DNA of 64,000 nucleotides from Streptomyces roseolilacinus (GTDB lineage: Bacteria; Actinomycetota; Actinomycetes; Streptomycetales; Streptomycetaceae): positions 682,074-746,073 of the forward strand of contig NZ_BMSV01000002.1 in assembly GCF_014649335.1 (NCBI RefSeq), in the 5' to 3' direction. A program made the translations under genes and the position numbers. Shown piece by piece: positions 44,494 to 52,790 of this stretch. Each line of letters begins with the position of its first letter. Position 1 is the stretch's first letter. The notes below the pieces were generated by a model. That model did no database searches and was not told where the DNA came from. It saw nothing but the letters and a program-made list of their open reading frames with translations.

Positions 44494-44550
44494 GGATTTC
44501 TCACGTCTTTCGGAGCCGAGGCCCAGCTGCTGCCGAAGATCGAGCCAGCT

Positions 44551-44568
44551 GAACGATCCGACTCGTTC
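44551..44568. promoter_or_regulatory. TetR operator, copy 1
   Basis: GAACGATCCGACTCGTTC: inverted arms GAACGA and TCGTTC around six bases, in the leader or promoter of the TetR gene. On the minus strand TTGGAT and TTCAAT hexamers (about 18-bp spacing) lie just upstream of it, so a bound repressor would block the transcript start region. The sequence matches the site at 61114-61131 in 17 of 18 bases. Confidence 0.8.
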
Positions 44569-44676
44569 TGTGCGGATGCGTCGTATTGAACCACTTCCCC
44601 GCCTTCGAATCCAAGGAGCGCCGGGGCGCCGGCGGTTGCCGCGGTCCCGCAATCGACCCGCCGGCCGTCCCCCGCC

Positions 44677-44696
44677 GGGCGGCCCATCGGCCGCCC
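44677..44696. terminator. terminator of the biosynthetic operon
   Basis: GGGCGGCC-CATC-GGCCGCCC forms an 8-bp GC stem 160 nt after the stop of the last operon gene (minus strand, 44859). The 44494-44858 gap otherwise contains only the TetR operator region. Confidence 0.6.
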
Positions 44697-44858
44697 GCCC
44701 GTACCGGCACGCCGCCGGGGCGCAGCCGGGCGGCCCGTGTTTGCCCGGCCTCCGCGAGGGCGGCCCGCACGGAGGCCAGGGCCCGCGGAACGCCCGCGGA
44801 TTCCGTACACAGCACCAGCGCGCCCGCCGCCCGGTCCACTCCCCACCGTCCCCGGCGA

Positions 44859-45719
44859 TCAGAGTCCGTCGACCCATGCGCGGATCCGCGCCGCCACCGG
44901 TGCCCCCTTGCGGGCCCAGCGTACGTGGTCGACCCGAACCCCCTCGTCCGGTTCGAAATGCCATCGCTCCACGACTGCCGAGGGCAGTGCGGCGCACAGG
45001 CGGTCCACTGCCGCCGGCGGAGCGAGGGAGTCCCCGGTGACGGAGACGGCGAGTACGGGAAGGCGCACCGACGCCAACCGCTCCGCGTACACGATGTCGG
45101 AGCCTGAGGGCTGGAACCGGCCGGTACGGGCGATCCTGGCCCAGTCCCTGATCAGCCGCGCCGGCTGCCGGCCCGCGAACCCGAGCCGGTGTCCCGGGAA
45201 GTAGCCCCACAACCGGGCGATCACGGAGGCGAGCTGCGTGCTCAGCAGTACGCGCAGCCCGCTCAGGCCCGGGAAGCCGCGGAAGTCCACCGACCCGGCA
45301 GCCACGAAGATCAGACCGTCGACGCCCTTCGGCTCCCGGGCCGCGTACAGGACGGAGACCTGGCCGCCGATGCTGTGCCCCAGGAGGTAGAGGGGAACGC
45401 CGCCGAAGCGCTCCCGTACCGCTGCCACGGTCCGAGGCCAGTCCCGTGCGGCGAGTTCGTCGTATCCGTAGCGGGACGTGCGGTCCGGCCGCGGCCCGCT
45501 CTCGCCCTGTCCGCGCAGGTCGGCTGCGACGGAGGCGATGCCCAGCTCCGCCAGCTCGGCGCAGAACGGGGCGTAGTACGAGGCGTCGACCGCCATGGCC
45601 GGCCAGATCAGCACCACCGCGCGGGGTGCCCCGGCCGGCTCGGTGACCCGGGTGACGATCCGCCGCGGGCCGTCGTCGCCGTAGGCCGGCAGCGGCACCT
45701 CCCAGCGGGCCCCGCTCAT
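44859..45719 (-). CDS. alpha/beta hydrolase, last gene of the operon
   Basis: 286-residue serine hydrolase. Ser nucleophile in LLGHSIGGQVSV, an acid region in LAVSVTGDSLAPP, and His in VRVDHVRWAR. AVVLIWPAMAVDASYY and VAADLRGQGESG are the usual lid and oxyanion stretches. ATG 45719 overlaps the VlmB-like stop (ATGA), so it belongs to the operon. It may hydrolyse an ester or thioester intermediate, act as an editing thioesterase, or offload the product. Confidence 0.85.
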   Translation of the reverse strand: MSGARWEVPLPAYGDDGPRRIVTRVTEPAGAPRAVVLIWPAMAVDASYYAPFCAELAELGIASVAADLRGQGESGPRPDRTSRYGYDELAARDWPRTVAAVRERFGGVPLYLLGHSIGGQVSVLYAAREPKGVDGLIFVAAGSVDFRGFPGLSGLRVLLSTQLASVIARLWGYFPGHRLGFAGRQPARLIRDWARIARTGRFQPSGSDIVYAERLASVRLPVLAVSVTGDSLAPPAAVDRLCAALPSAVVERWHFEPDEGVRVDHVRWARKGAPVAARIRAWVDGL

Positions 45720-46684
45720 CGGGGGGAGTCCGACAGGAGCATGTACGCCAGGCGGGCCTCCTGAGTCTCCTGCGACCAACGCCCGGCCGCTTCCATCCGC
45801 TCCTCGATACCGGTGTCGATCAGCCGCCGGCCGGGCCAGATCTCGTAGTCGCCGATGAACTCGGCATGCTGGGCGAGGCCCTCCTGGAAGAACGACTCAC
45901 GGCGGAACAGCACCTCCTCCATGGGGAGCTTCTCCCACAGGCGGCGGCCCTCCGCGACCAGATCGAGCAAACGGGGGCGCTGCTCCGGGTGCTCCGTCAG
46001 GTAGCGGCGTACGACCGAACTGCCGACCGCGAGATGCCGGATCTCGTCCATGTTCGCCCCGCGTTCCACCAGCGCCGCCGAGGGGTCGAGCGGGCGCCAT
46101 TTGCGCTCGCTGAGCTCGGCGGCCGGCGCGAGGACGCCCTCCACGAGGACGGTCAGCACCAGGACGCCGCCGTGGAAGTCGCCCTGGTCGCGCAGGACCT
46201 GGAGGCCGAACTCCTCCAGCGGGTCCAGTACCGCGGCCGCGGTCGTCGAGGAAGTGCGGGCGACCTCGGCCTCGATCTGCGCGGCGGAGAGGCCCACGCG
46301 CAGCAGGTGCTCACGGAAGACACGGGCGTGCCGGGCCTCGTCGATCAGCTGCGTCGCGAAGAACTCCAAGTCATCGGTGCCGGAGGCGTGGAAGACCAGG
46401 AAGGACAGCGCACGGGCGGCCTTCTCCTCCGCCAGGTGGCGGAAGGTGAACTCGTCGACGAGGGCGTTGCGCAGCGGGCCCGGCTCGCGGACCGCCGCGG
46501 TCGGTCCCTCGTCGGGTACCGAGCCGTCGGAGAGCCGCCGCAGCATGGTGCCCGCGACATGGCGAAGCCAATACGGCAGGTTGCAGTCCTCGGTGGTCAG
46601 TTCCAGCGTCCGGGCGCCTTCGAGCACGCTCGGGGCGCGGTCCCAGTCGGCTTCGACCGGGGTGGGGGTGGCGGCGGGGGTCAT
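45716..46684 (-). CDS. VlmB-like ferritin-fold diiron protein
   Basis: 322 residues with a four-helix ferritin fold. Candidate iron ligands are Glu86/87 in RHLAEEKAA, Glu116 and His119 in LIDEARHARV, Glu182 in VLVEGVL, and Glu214 and His217 in NMDEIRHLAV, i.e. two ExxH motifs. The overall pattern matches VlmB of valanimycin biosynthesis, which belongs to the late azoxy-forming steps. GAGGAGG lies 7 nt before ATG 46684. I expect oxidation of a hydrazine-type intermediate to the azoxy group; the assignment rests on motif similarity and the VlmA/VlmO-like neighbours. Confidence 0.75.
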   Translation of the reverse strand: MTPAATPTPVEADWDRAPSVLEGARTLELTTEDCNLPYWLRHVAGTMLRRLSDGSVPDEGPTAAVREPGPLRNALVDEFTFRHLAEEKAARALSFLVFHASGTDDLEFFATQLIDEARHARVFREHLLRVGLSAAQIEAEVARTSSTTAAAVLDPLEEFGLQVLRDQGDFHGGVLVLTVLVEGVLAPAAELSERKWRPLDPSAALVERGANMDEIRHLAVGSSVVRRYLTEHPEQRPRLLDLVAEGRRLWEKLPMEEVLFRRESFFQEGLAQHAEFIGDYEIWPGRRLIDTGIEERMEAAGRWSQETQEARLAYMLLSDSPR

Positions 46685-46754
46685 GGGAGTGCCTCCTCTT
46701 TCTTCTGGATCCTCTGGTGGTTTGCTTCGCGGCGCTTCGCGGCCCTCGCGGACG

Positions 46755-47780
46755 TCAGACGGCACCGGCGGTTCTGAGCAGGTGCCAGACGCTGGACAGC
46801 CGCACCCCGGTCTGGAAGGCGATGTACTCCGGCTCGATCACGTGCGGCGCCCACTTGAGCTTGAACGCCTCCTGTGACCGCGCCGGATAGATCAGCCGCC
46901 CGTGCTCCCCGACCAGTCGCAACGCCCGCGCCAGCCCCCGGCTCGCGCACGCCGGCTCGTGCCGGTCCTCGAAGCCGGCGAAGGGGGTCAGCCCCAGGTG
47001 CAACCAGGGCGCGCCCTCCTCCCGGAAGCGGCCCAGGGCGGTCAGGTTGACCAGCTCCACGGTCCCGACCGGGGCCCGCGGCGAGCGGCGCGTCAGGTCG
47101 TACAACCATCCCGGCCGGCTACCCCACACAGGGGAGTAGGTGATGTAGCCGACGGTCCGGCCTTCGTGCCGGGCGAGGAACGTGCGGCGCAACGGGGCGC
47201 CGGGGCCGCCCCGTTCGCCGATCAGGAACGACAGCTCCTTCACGTGGCGGCCCTTCGCCGCAAGCCACTCGGAGTCGATGGCGTCGAGCTCGTGCCGGTC
47301 TCCGGGATCGCCGGGATCCGTCTCCACGACGGTCACACCGTCACGCCGGGCCCGGTTGACGTTCTGCCGGACCTTCGCCAGCTGCCGGCCCCGCAGGGTG
47401 AAGCGACCGAGATCGATCCCGTACGTGCTGCCCACCTGGTTCACGGTGAACCCGCGCTCCGCGTAGAGCTCCACGTCCGCCCGCCCGACCTGCGCCGCCG
47501 TCAGCCGGGGCGCGGGTCCGGGACCGGCCGCCAGGTGCAGCAGGAACTCGTCCAGCAGCCCGCCTCGCTCACCGGGCTCGGCGAACGGAGCCGCGAACTG
47601 CACCACGTCGCGACGCCCCCGCCGCGTGTAGGCGACGAGTCCGTCGGCGTTGCGGCCCGTGTACCGGCGGGTGTCCCGGTTGAGGGCGAGCATCGCGCTG
47701 GGGTGATCGGCGTGGGCGCGCAGCAGGTCCAGGGCCCGGGCCGCGTCCCGGTCGGCCGCCGAGACGGGCCCCGCGCTCAT
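46755..47780 (-). CDS. VlmA-like aminoacyl-tRNA-dependent transferase (DUF2156/PG-lysyltransferase C-terminal fold)
   Basis: 341 residues, tandem GNAT-like domain of the lysylphosphatidylglycerol synthetase C-terminal type: DHPSAMLALNRDTRRYTGRN, DGLVAYTRRGRRDVVQ, RQNVNRARRDGVTVVE, LTALGRFREEGAPWLHLG, and the end RSQEAFKLKWAPHVIEPEYI. There are no membrane helices, so it is not MprF itself. VlmA has this fold and transfers serine from Ser-tRNA to an N-alkylhydroxylamine, setting up the N-N bond. ATG overlaps the upstream membrane-protein stop. No dedicated seryl-tRNA synthetase is present in the window. Confidence 0.78.
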   Translation of the reverse strand: MSAGPVSAADRDAARALDLLRAHADHPSAMLALNRDTRRYTGRNADGLVAYTRRGRRDVVQFAAPFAEPGERGGLLDEFLLHLAAGPGPAPRLTAAQVGRADVELYAERGFTVNQVGSTYGIDLGRFTLRGRQLAKVRQNVNRARRDGVTVVETDPGDPGDRHELDAIDSEWLAAKGRHVKELSFLIGERGGPGAPLRRTFLARHEGRTVGYITYSPVWGSRPGWLYDLTRRSPRAPVGTVELVNLTALGRFREEGAPWLHLGLTPFAGFEDRHEPACASRGLARALRLVGEHGRLIYPARSQEAFKLKWAPHVIEPEYIAFQTGVRLSSVWHLLRTAGAV

Positions 47781-48292
47781 CCGCGGCTCCCGGCAGGCTG
47801 CCGGGGCTGTCCGCCCCGTGCCGCCCGGACCGGGGACGAGGGGGCCTGTCCGTTCGGGTCCAGGGACGCCTCGAACGCGGTGAACGCCGGATGGGGTGCC
47901 GGTTCGAAGGGGACGGAGAACGGCTTGAGGAAGTTGCCCAGCAGGCCGCGGTCCCCGCACAGGTGCAGCGGAACGGCGAGCAGCGCCCATTCCCAGCCGA
48001 ACAGCCATGCCCACAGACCCACGACCGCGCCGGCGGTGAGCCAGCTGTGCATCGTGTTGTACAAGACGTAGTACACACGCGGGACGGGACCGCCCCTCGC
48101 CCTGCGGTGGGCCAGAGCACCCGGTATGTACCCGATCAGGTCGATGTACAGGAACAGGCCGACGGCCACCGGCCAGCGCACCTCGTCCCAGTGGGCGATC
48201 AGCAGCCAGGCGCTGATGAGCAGGCCGGCCAGGTACTCGCCGCGCAGCAGCCGGTACGTCGTACGCGATTCGAAGCGGTTGGCGGCGTCCAC
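47777..48292 (-). CDS. polytopic membrane protein, VlmO-like candidate
   Basis: 171 residues with four hydrophobic segments (AGLLISAWLLIAHW, WPVAVGLFLYIDLIGYIPGA, WLTAGAVVGLWAWLFG, WALLAVPLHLCGDRGLL) and conserved-looking polar residues inside the membrane (His in TMHSWL, His/Cys/Asp in PLHLCGDRG). GTG 48292 overlaps the SRPBCC stop by 1 nt. Valanimycin-type clusters contain a membrane protein, VlmO, required for the late azoxy steps, and its place next to VlmA- and VlmB-like genes makes this the counterpart. Sequence homology to VlmO itself could not be tested here. Confidence 0.55.
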   Translation of the reverse strand: MDAANRFESRTTYRLLRGEYLAGLLISAWLLIAHWDEVRWPVAVGLFLYIDLIGYIPGALAHRRARGGPVPRVYYVLYNTMHSWLTAGAVVGLWAWLFGWEWALLAVPLHLCGDRGLLGNFLKPFSVPFEPAPHPAFTAFEASLDPNGQAPSSPVRAARGGQPRQPAGSRG

Positions 48293-48741
48293 TACGCGCC
48301 CTCCCTGCCCAGCAGGGCCTCCAGGATGGCCGCGATGGTCTCGCGCAGCACCCGTTCGGCCACCGGGTCGATGATCCCGGACAGGCTCGGCAGGCCGAAG
48401 TCGAACGTGGCCTGGAACCGCACCACGCATCCGGGGGCGTCCGGGCCCGCTGGCGCGACCTCCCACCGGCCCTCGAACACCTCGAAATCGCCGGAGGTCT
48501 GCCGGAAGGAGATGACCATGGCGCTGTCGTCGAAGGTGTCCTCCTCGGACCAGGACAGCACCCCGTTGCGGAAGTCCACCTCCCAGTCGCTGCCGATCAC
48601 CGCACGGTCGGCCGCCGGGTGCACCTCCACCTTCCGCACGATGGCGACCAGTTCGGAGTAGCGCCCGAAGTCGCGCACCAGCTCGTACGCCGCCCGTGCG
48701 TCGACGGCGGCGCTGCGGTGGTCCAGTTCTACCGATCGCAA
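48292..48741 (-). CDS. SRPBCC (START/polyketide cyclase-type) protein
   Basis: 149 residues of the helix-grip fold: VDARAAYELVRDFGRYSELV, VIGSDWEVDF, ISFRQTSGDFEVFEGRWEVA, then a long C-terminal helix DPVAERVLRETIAAILEALL. TTG 48741 is taken as the start because AAGGAG lies 8 nt upstream; it overlaps the aminotransferase end by 13 nt. These proteins bind hydrophobic intermediates and may cyclise or dehydrate them. A second SRPBCC gene (61315) lies beyond the other end of the operon. Confidence 0.8.
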   Translation of the reverse strand: MRSVELDHRSAAVDARAAYELVRDFGRYSELVAIVRKVEVHPAADRAVIGSDWEVDFRNGVLSWSEEDTFDDSAMVISFRQTSGDFEVFEGRWEVAPAGPDAPGCVVRFQATFDFGLPSLSGIIDPVAERVLRETIAAILEALLGREGA

Positions 48742-50039
48742 CTCAGCTGCTCCTTGTTCGTGTCATCGGTCCGCGGGAAGCGCCCGCCGAGCGCGCGGGC
48801 GGCCCCGTCGACCGCCTCGGACAGCTCGTCCGCCTCCGCGTCACCGAGCACCGCGGGCGGGGTGAAGCGCACGACCGTGTGCGCGTTGAGCGAGTGATTG
48901 ACGATGACGTGGCGGTCGAGCAGCTCCAGCAGGAACTCCCCGGCGGTGCCCGCGTCGTGGAACTCCACCCCGATGAGCAGCCCCACCCCGCGGACCTCGC
49001 GGACCAGGTGCCCGCAGTGCTCGGCCACGGAGCTCCGCAGCCGGCCGAGGAACACGCGGCCCAGCTCCGCCGCCCGCTCGGTCAACCCCTCGTCCCGGAT
49101 CACGTCGATCGCCGCCTCGGCGGCGGCCATGGCGACCGGGGCGGCCGAGAACGTCGACGTGTGGATGAACGGATCACGGTCGAAGACCGCGAACGCCTTC
49201 TCCGTGGCGATCGCCGCCGCCACCGGGATCACGCCGCCGCTCAGCGACTTGCCGGCCAGCAGGATGTCGGGGGAGACGGCCTCGCGGTCCGCTCCCCACC
49301 AGGCCCCGAGTCGGCCCATCCCGGTCTGGATCTCGTCGAGCACGAACAGGGCCCCCGTGGCCCGGCAGACGTCCGCCACCTCCTTGAGATAGCCGTCCGG
49401 CGGGATGACGACACCCGCCTCGCCCTGCACCGGTTCCAGGATCACCACGGCGTCCGAGCCGTCCGGTCCGATCTCCGCGGCCAGTGCGGCCGGGTCGCCG
49501 TACGGAACGTGGGAGACCAGTGGCAGCAGGGGCCGGAACGGGTCCTGGTAGAGGGGTTTCCCGGTGACCGACAGCGCGCCGAGGGTCTTGCCGTGGTAGC
49601 CGCCGTGCGTGGCGATCACCCGGCGGTGGCCGAGGCTGCGGGCCATCTTCAGCGCCGCCTCCACCGCCTCCGCGCCCGAACCGGTGAAGTGCACCCGCTC
49701 GAGCCCCGCCGGGCAGACCGCGGCCAGTGCGGCCGCGGCCCGCGCCGCCGACGGCTCAAGCAGCAGCCGCGTGGCCAGCGGCAGCGTCCGGATCTGCCGC
49801 TCGACCGCGGCGACGACCCGGGGATGGCAGGCGCCGGTGAGGAAGACCCCGTACCCGCCGGCGTTGAGGAACTCCTGGCCGTCGGCCGTACGGACCCTGC
49901 AACCGGTCGAAGAGACCTCGACGTGGCCGCCGAACATCTCGCCGAGCTTGCCGCGCCCCCGGCTCAGGTGCGCCTTGTACCCGGCGACCACGTTCTGCCC
50001 TGCGCGGTGGGCCCGCGGAGCCGCGCTCACGCCGCTCAC
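48729..50039 (-). CDS. class III PLP-dependent aminotransferase
   Basis: 436 residues, fold-type I. The PLP lysine is Lys264 in LAGKSLSGG, Asp235 in LFVLDEIQTGMGR binds the pyridine nitrogen, and HGGYHGKTLGAL is the conserved loop. GTG 50039 overlaps the preceding stop (GTGA). Next to an aldehyde dehydrogenase-type protein and a possible N-hydroxylase, the likely job is to convert an aldehyde to the alkyl amine that becomes one nitrogen of the azoxy group. Ornithine- or acetylornithine-type activity is the family default. Confidence 0.88.
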   Translation of the reverse strand: MSGVSAAPRAHRAGQNVVAGYKAHLSRGRGKLGEMFGGHVEVSSTGCRVRTADGQEFLNAGGYGVFLTGACHPRVVAAVERQIRTLPLATRLLLEPSAARAAAALAAVCPAGLERVHFTGSGAEAVEAALKMARSLGHRRVIATHGGYHGKTLGALSVTGKPLYQDPFRPLLPLVSHVPYGDPAALAAEIGPDGSDAVVILEPVQGEAGVVIPPDGYLKEVADVCRATGALFVLDEIQTGMGRLGAWWGADREAVSPDILLAGKSLSGGVIPVAAAIATEKAFAVFDRDPFIHTSTFSAAPVAMAAAEAAIDVIRDEGLTERAAELGRVFLGRLRSSVAEHCGHLVREVRGVGLLIGVEFHDAGTAGEFLLELLDRHVIVNHSLNAHTVVRFTPPAVLGDAEADELSEAVDGAARALGGRFPRTDDTNKEQLSCDR

Positions 50040-51178
50040 CGGACCCGCAGGGGAGCACCGTCGCCGTGGTCGAGCAGCGCCTGCGCGGAAGCCGTACGGG
50101 ACGGAGGGTGGAAGGCCAGCGCGCGGCTGACGGCCAGCAGGCTCCCGATGTCAGGAGAGGAGGCGAACGCCATCCCGCCGAGCACCTCGGCGGCTCGGTC
50201 CGCGACGTCCACCAGCAGGTCCTGGACGGCGTACCGCGCCGTGAGGGACGCGGCCAGCTCGTCGTTGCCCACAGGGCCCGCGTCGACCTGCCGGGCGACG
50301 TTCTCGGCCAGGCCCGCGGCCGCCTCCACGCCGGTGACCAGGGCGGCCCGGTCGGTGGCACTGCCGCGCCCGGCGGCCACCGCCGCCTCCGCGAGCCGGG
50401 CCACGGCCCCGGTGTACGCCGAGGTGACCAGCAGCTCGAACCAGACGAAACCCACCGTCTGCAGCGTGTCCAGGCCCGAACCCAGTTCGACCTGGGGCCG
50501 CAGCATCAGCTCCTGCGGCACGTGGACGTCCTCCAGGCGGATCTCGTCGCTCTCCGCGCCGGCGAGGAAGGGGGCGCCCCAGAACTGCTTGCGGGTGATG
50601 CCGGGGGACGTGGCCGGAACCAGCGCCACCCCCAGCTCCGTGCCGCCCTGCCCGTCGGCGGCCGGCAGCGCCACCCCGGCGGTCAGCAGGTCCATCGAGT
50701 GGGTCAGACTGCACGGCTTCTTGACGCCGTTGACCAGGAAGCCGCCCTCCACCGGCACGGCCGTGACGGACGAGTCCAGGATGCCGGCGCCGGTGCGGCC
50801 CTCGGCGAACCCGGACGCGACCAGCAGCCGGTCGCGGGCGATGGCCTCGATCAGCATCCACTCCAGGCCGCTCGCGTCCTCCGAGGCGACCAGGGCGACC
50901 AGGCTGGCCACCGAGAAGTTGTGCATCGCGGCGGCGACCCCGAGCGAGGGGGAGACCGCTCCCAGCGCCCTCCCGACCCGCACGGCGTCCAGGGCGCTCG
51001 CGCCCCCGCCCCCGTACGTAGCCGGAATGAGCAGCCCGGGTCCGCCGGCGCGGCGGAAGGCGGCGAGACCCGGCCCGCCCGGCGCCTCGAGTGCCGCCAA
51101 GGGCACGTCCCGGAGCTCCCCGGCCAGCCCCGGGAGGTACTTCTCGCATGCCTCGCGTGCACGGTCCATCGTGCGCAT
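50036..51178 (-). CDS. acyl-CoA dehydrogenase-fold flavoprotein, candidate N-hydroxylase
   Basis: 380 residues with the ACAD order: helical N-domain, central beta-domain (LLVASGFAEGRTGAGILDSS, GGFLVNGVKKPCSLTHSMD, IRLEDVHVPQELML), and C-terminal four-helix domain. The catalytic Glu of true dehydrogenases could not be located with confidence. VlmH, the isobutylamine N-hydroxylase of valanimycin, and several amino-sugar N-oxygenases have this fold, so amine hydroxylation is the favoured role. A desaturase role on an acyl chain is the alternative. Start and stop overlap both neighbours. Confidence 0.75.
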   Translation of the reverse strand: MRTMDRAREACEKYLPGLAGELRDVPLAALEAPGGPGLAAFRRAGGPGLLIPATYGGGGASALDAVRVGRALGAVSPSLGVAAAMHNFSVASLVALVASEDASGLEWMLIEAIARDRLLVASGFAEGRTGAGILDSSVTAVPVEGGFLVNGVKKPCSLTHSMDLLTAGVALPAADGQGGTELGVALVPATSPGITRKQFWGAPFLAGAESDEIRLEDVHVPQELMLRPQVELGSGLDTLQTVGFVWFELLVTSAYTGAVARLAEAAVAAGRGSATDRAALVTGVEAAAGLAENVARQVDAGPVGNDELAASLTARYAVQDLLVDVADRAAEVLGGMAFASSPDIGSLLAVSRALAFHPPSRTASAQALLDHGDGAPLRVR

Positions 51179-52785
51179 CAGGCCGATGCCTTCCTCGTGA
51201 GATCGGCGAACACCGCGTCGGCGGGCCGCACTCCGCGCGCCACGCTGACGCCTTGCAGGTGGGAGGTGCGCAGTATCGGGTAGTTGGCCTCGCCGCCCGG
51301 GCCGCCGGTCAGGCCCGTGCCGCCGTGGGTGGGCAGGACCGGGAGGAACCCGATGTGCGAGTCGTTCACCTTGAGCAGCCCGCCACCCCGCACCCCGGCC
51401 AGGAAGCGGTCGATCACCTGCTGGTCGCCGGTCCACAGCGAGTTGCGCAGCCCGTATTCGTTGGTGTTGACGAACTCCACCACGGCTTCCAGCAGCCCCC
51501 GCGCCTCCTGCTGCTCCGGGACGACGACCGGCAGCAGCGGGAAGAAGGTCTCGTGGCGTACGGCTTCCAGGTCGCGGGCCCCCTTGAGGCCGTCGACACG
51601 GACGACGGTGGGCTCCAGGAACAGCCCGCCCACCTCGTCCTGCGCGCCGGTGACGTCCAGTCGGCGCCCGCCGCACACCAGGTGCGCGCCGCCCTCCAGG
51701 GCCTGGTCCAGCACGGCCTTGAAGAGGTCGGGCCGCAGCACGGGCGAGAGCAGCGTTCCCGGCTCCTCGGGGAATCCCGGCCGGATGGTGGCGGCCCGCG
51801 CGGCGAGCTTCTCCAGCAACTCGTCCGCGACCGCCGGGTGCACCACCGCCACATTGGGCACCATGCAGATCTGCCCGGAGCCGTAGAACGCCTCGGTGAG
51901 TGCCTCGGCGGCCAGGTCGAGGTCCGCGTCGTGCCAGACCACGCAGATGTCGTTGCCGGCGAGTTCGAGGACCGGCTTCTTGCCTGCGGCCACGCACCGG
52001 GCGCCGAATTCGATCCCCTGCCGGCTTCCGCCGAAGTACATGACGTCGGCGACGAGCGGGCTCTCCAGCCACGTCCGCATGGTGGAGGGCGCGTCGGAGC
52101 AGAGCACCGAGAGCGCCGCGGCGGGAGCGCCGACGGCCTCCAGGGCCGGCGCGATGAGCTCCCGCAGGATGTGCATCACCCCCAGCGGCGCACTGCGCGG
52201 GGCCCGGACGACCAGCGCGTTTCCGGCCGCCAGTGCCCACACGCCCAGTAGCACGTTGGCGACCGTCGCGTTCTGCGGCGGGTTCAGGCAGACCACCCCG
52301 TCGGCGACGCGGCGCACCGTCAGCTCGCGCTGCGCGGTGCCGACCCGGTGCTCCATCTGGGACGCGAGGAACTCACGTGTCTCCGGGGCGGTGTTGGCGA
52401 GGATTCCGGAAGCCTCCCAGCGGGCCAGTGCCGAGGGATGCCCCTCCGCGATCATCAGGTCGACGATCTCGTCGTACTTCTCGCGCACCAGGTCGTGGAA
52501 GACCTCGACCAGCCGCAGCCGGGTCGCGAGCGGGGCGGCCGACCACTCGGCGGCCGCCCGCGCGGCCGACTGCAGCGCTGCCCCCACCTCGTGCTCATCG
52601 GCGACCGCGCAGCGCCCGATCACGTCCTGGGGCGCGTCCTCGGGGGCGATCCGCCCCTGCTCCAGGCCGCGCTTGGTCCGCACGGACCCGAAGAAGTCAC
52701 GCAGCATGGCCGAGGCGCGCACGGTGTACACCCACCGGGTGCCCGGCCGGTCCTGCCCGTCCACGTAGGAGCCGTAACTCAGCAT
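51178..52785 (-). CDS. aldehyde dehydrogenase-family protein, possible acyl-thioester reductase
   Basis: 535 residues. The ALDH core is clear: LNPPQNATVANVLLGVWALA, LELAGNDICVVWHDADLDLA, the catalytic Cys in YGSGQICMVPNVAV, and NTNEYGLRNSLWTGD near the end. The N-terminal 60 residues are extra. In this operon it could reduce an acyl thioester to the aldehyde used by the aminotransferase, or oxidise an aldehyde. It starts 5 nt after the TE-containing PKS gene and shares a TGATG junction with the flavoprotein gene. Confidence 0.82.
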   Translation of the reverse strand: MLSYGSYVDGQDRPGTRWVYTVRASAMLRDFFGSVRTKRGLEQGRIAPEDAPQDVIGRCAVADEHEVGAALQSAARAAAEWSAAPLATRLRLVEVFHDLVREKYDEIVDLMIAEGHPSALARWEASGILANTAPETREFLASQMEHRVGTAQRELTVRRVADGVVCLNPPQNATVANVLLGVWALAAGNALVVRAPRSAPLGVMHILRELIAPALEAVGAPAAALSVLCSDAPSTMRTWLESPLVADVMYFGGSRQGIEFGARCVAAGKKPVLELAGNDICVVWHDADLDLAAEALTEAFYGSGQICMVPNVAVVHPAVADELLEKLAARAATIRPGFPEEPGTLLSPVLRPDLFKAVLDQALEGGAHLVCGGRRLDVTGAQDEVGGLFLEPTVVRVDGLKGARDLEAVRHETFFPLLPVVVPEQQEARGLLEAVVEFVNTNEYGLRNSLWTGDQQVIDRFLAGVRGGGLLKVNDSHIGFLPVLPTHGGTGLTGGPGGEANYPILRTSHLQGVSVARGVRPADAVFADLTRKASA

Positions 52786-52790
52786 CGTGG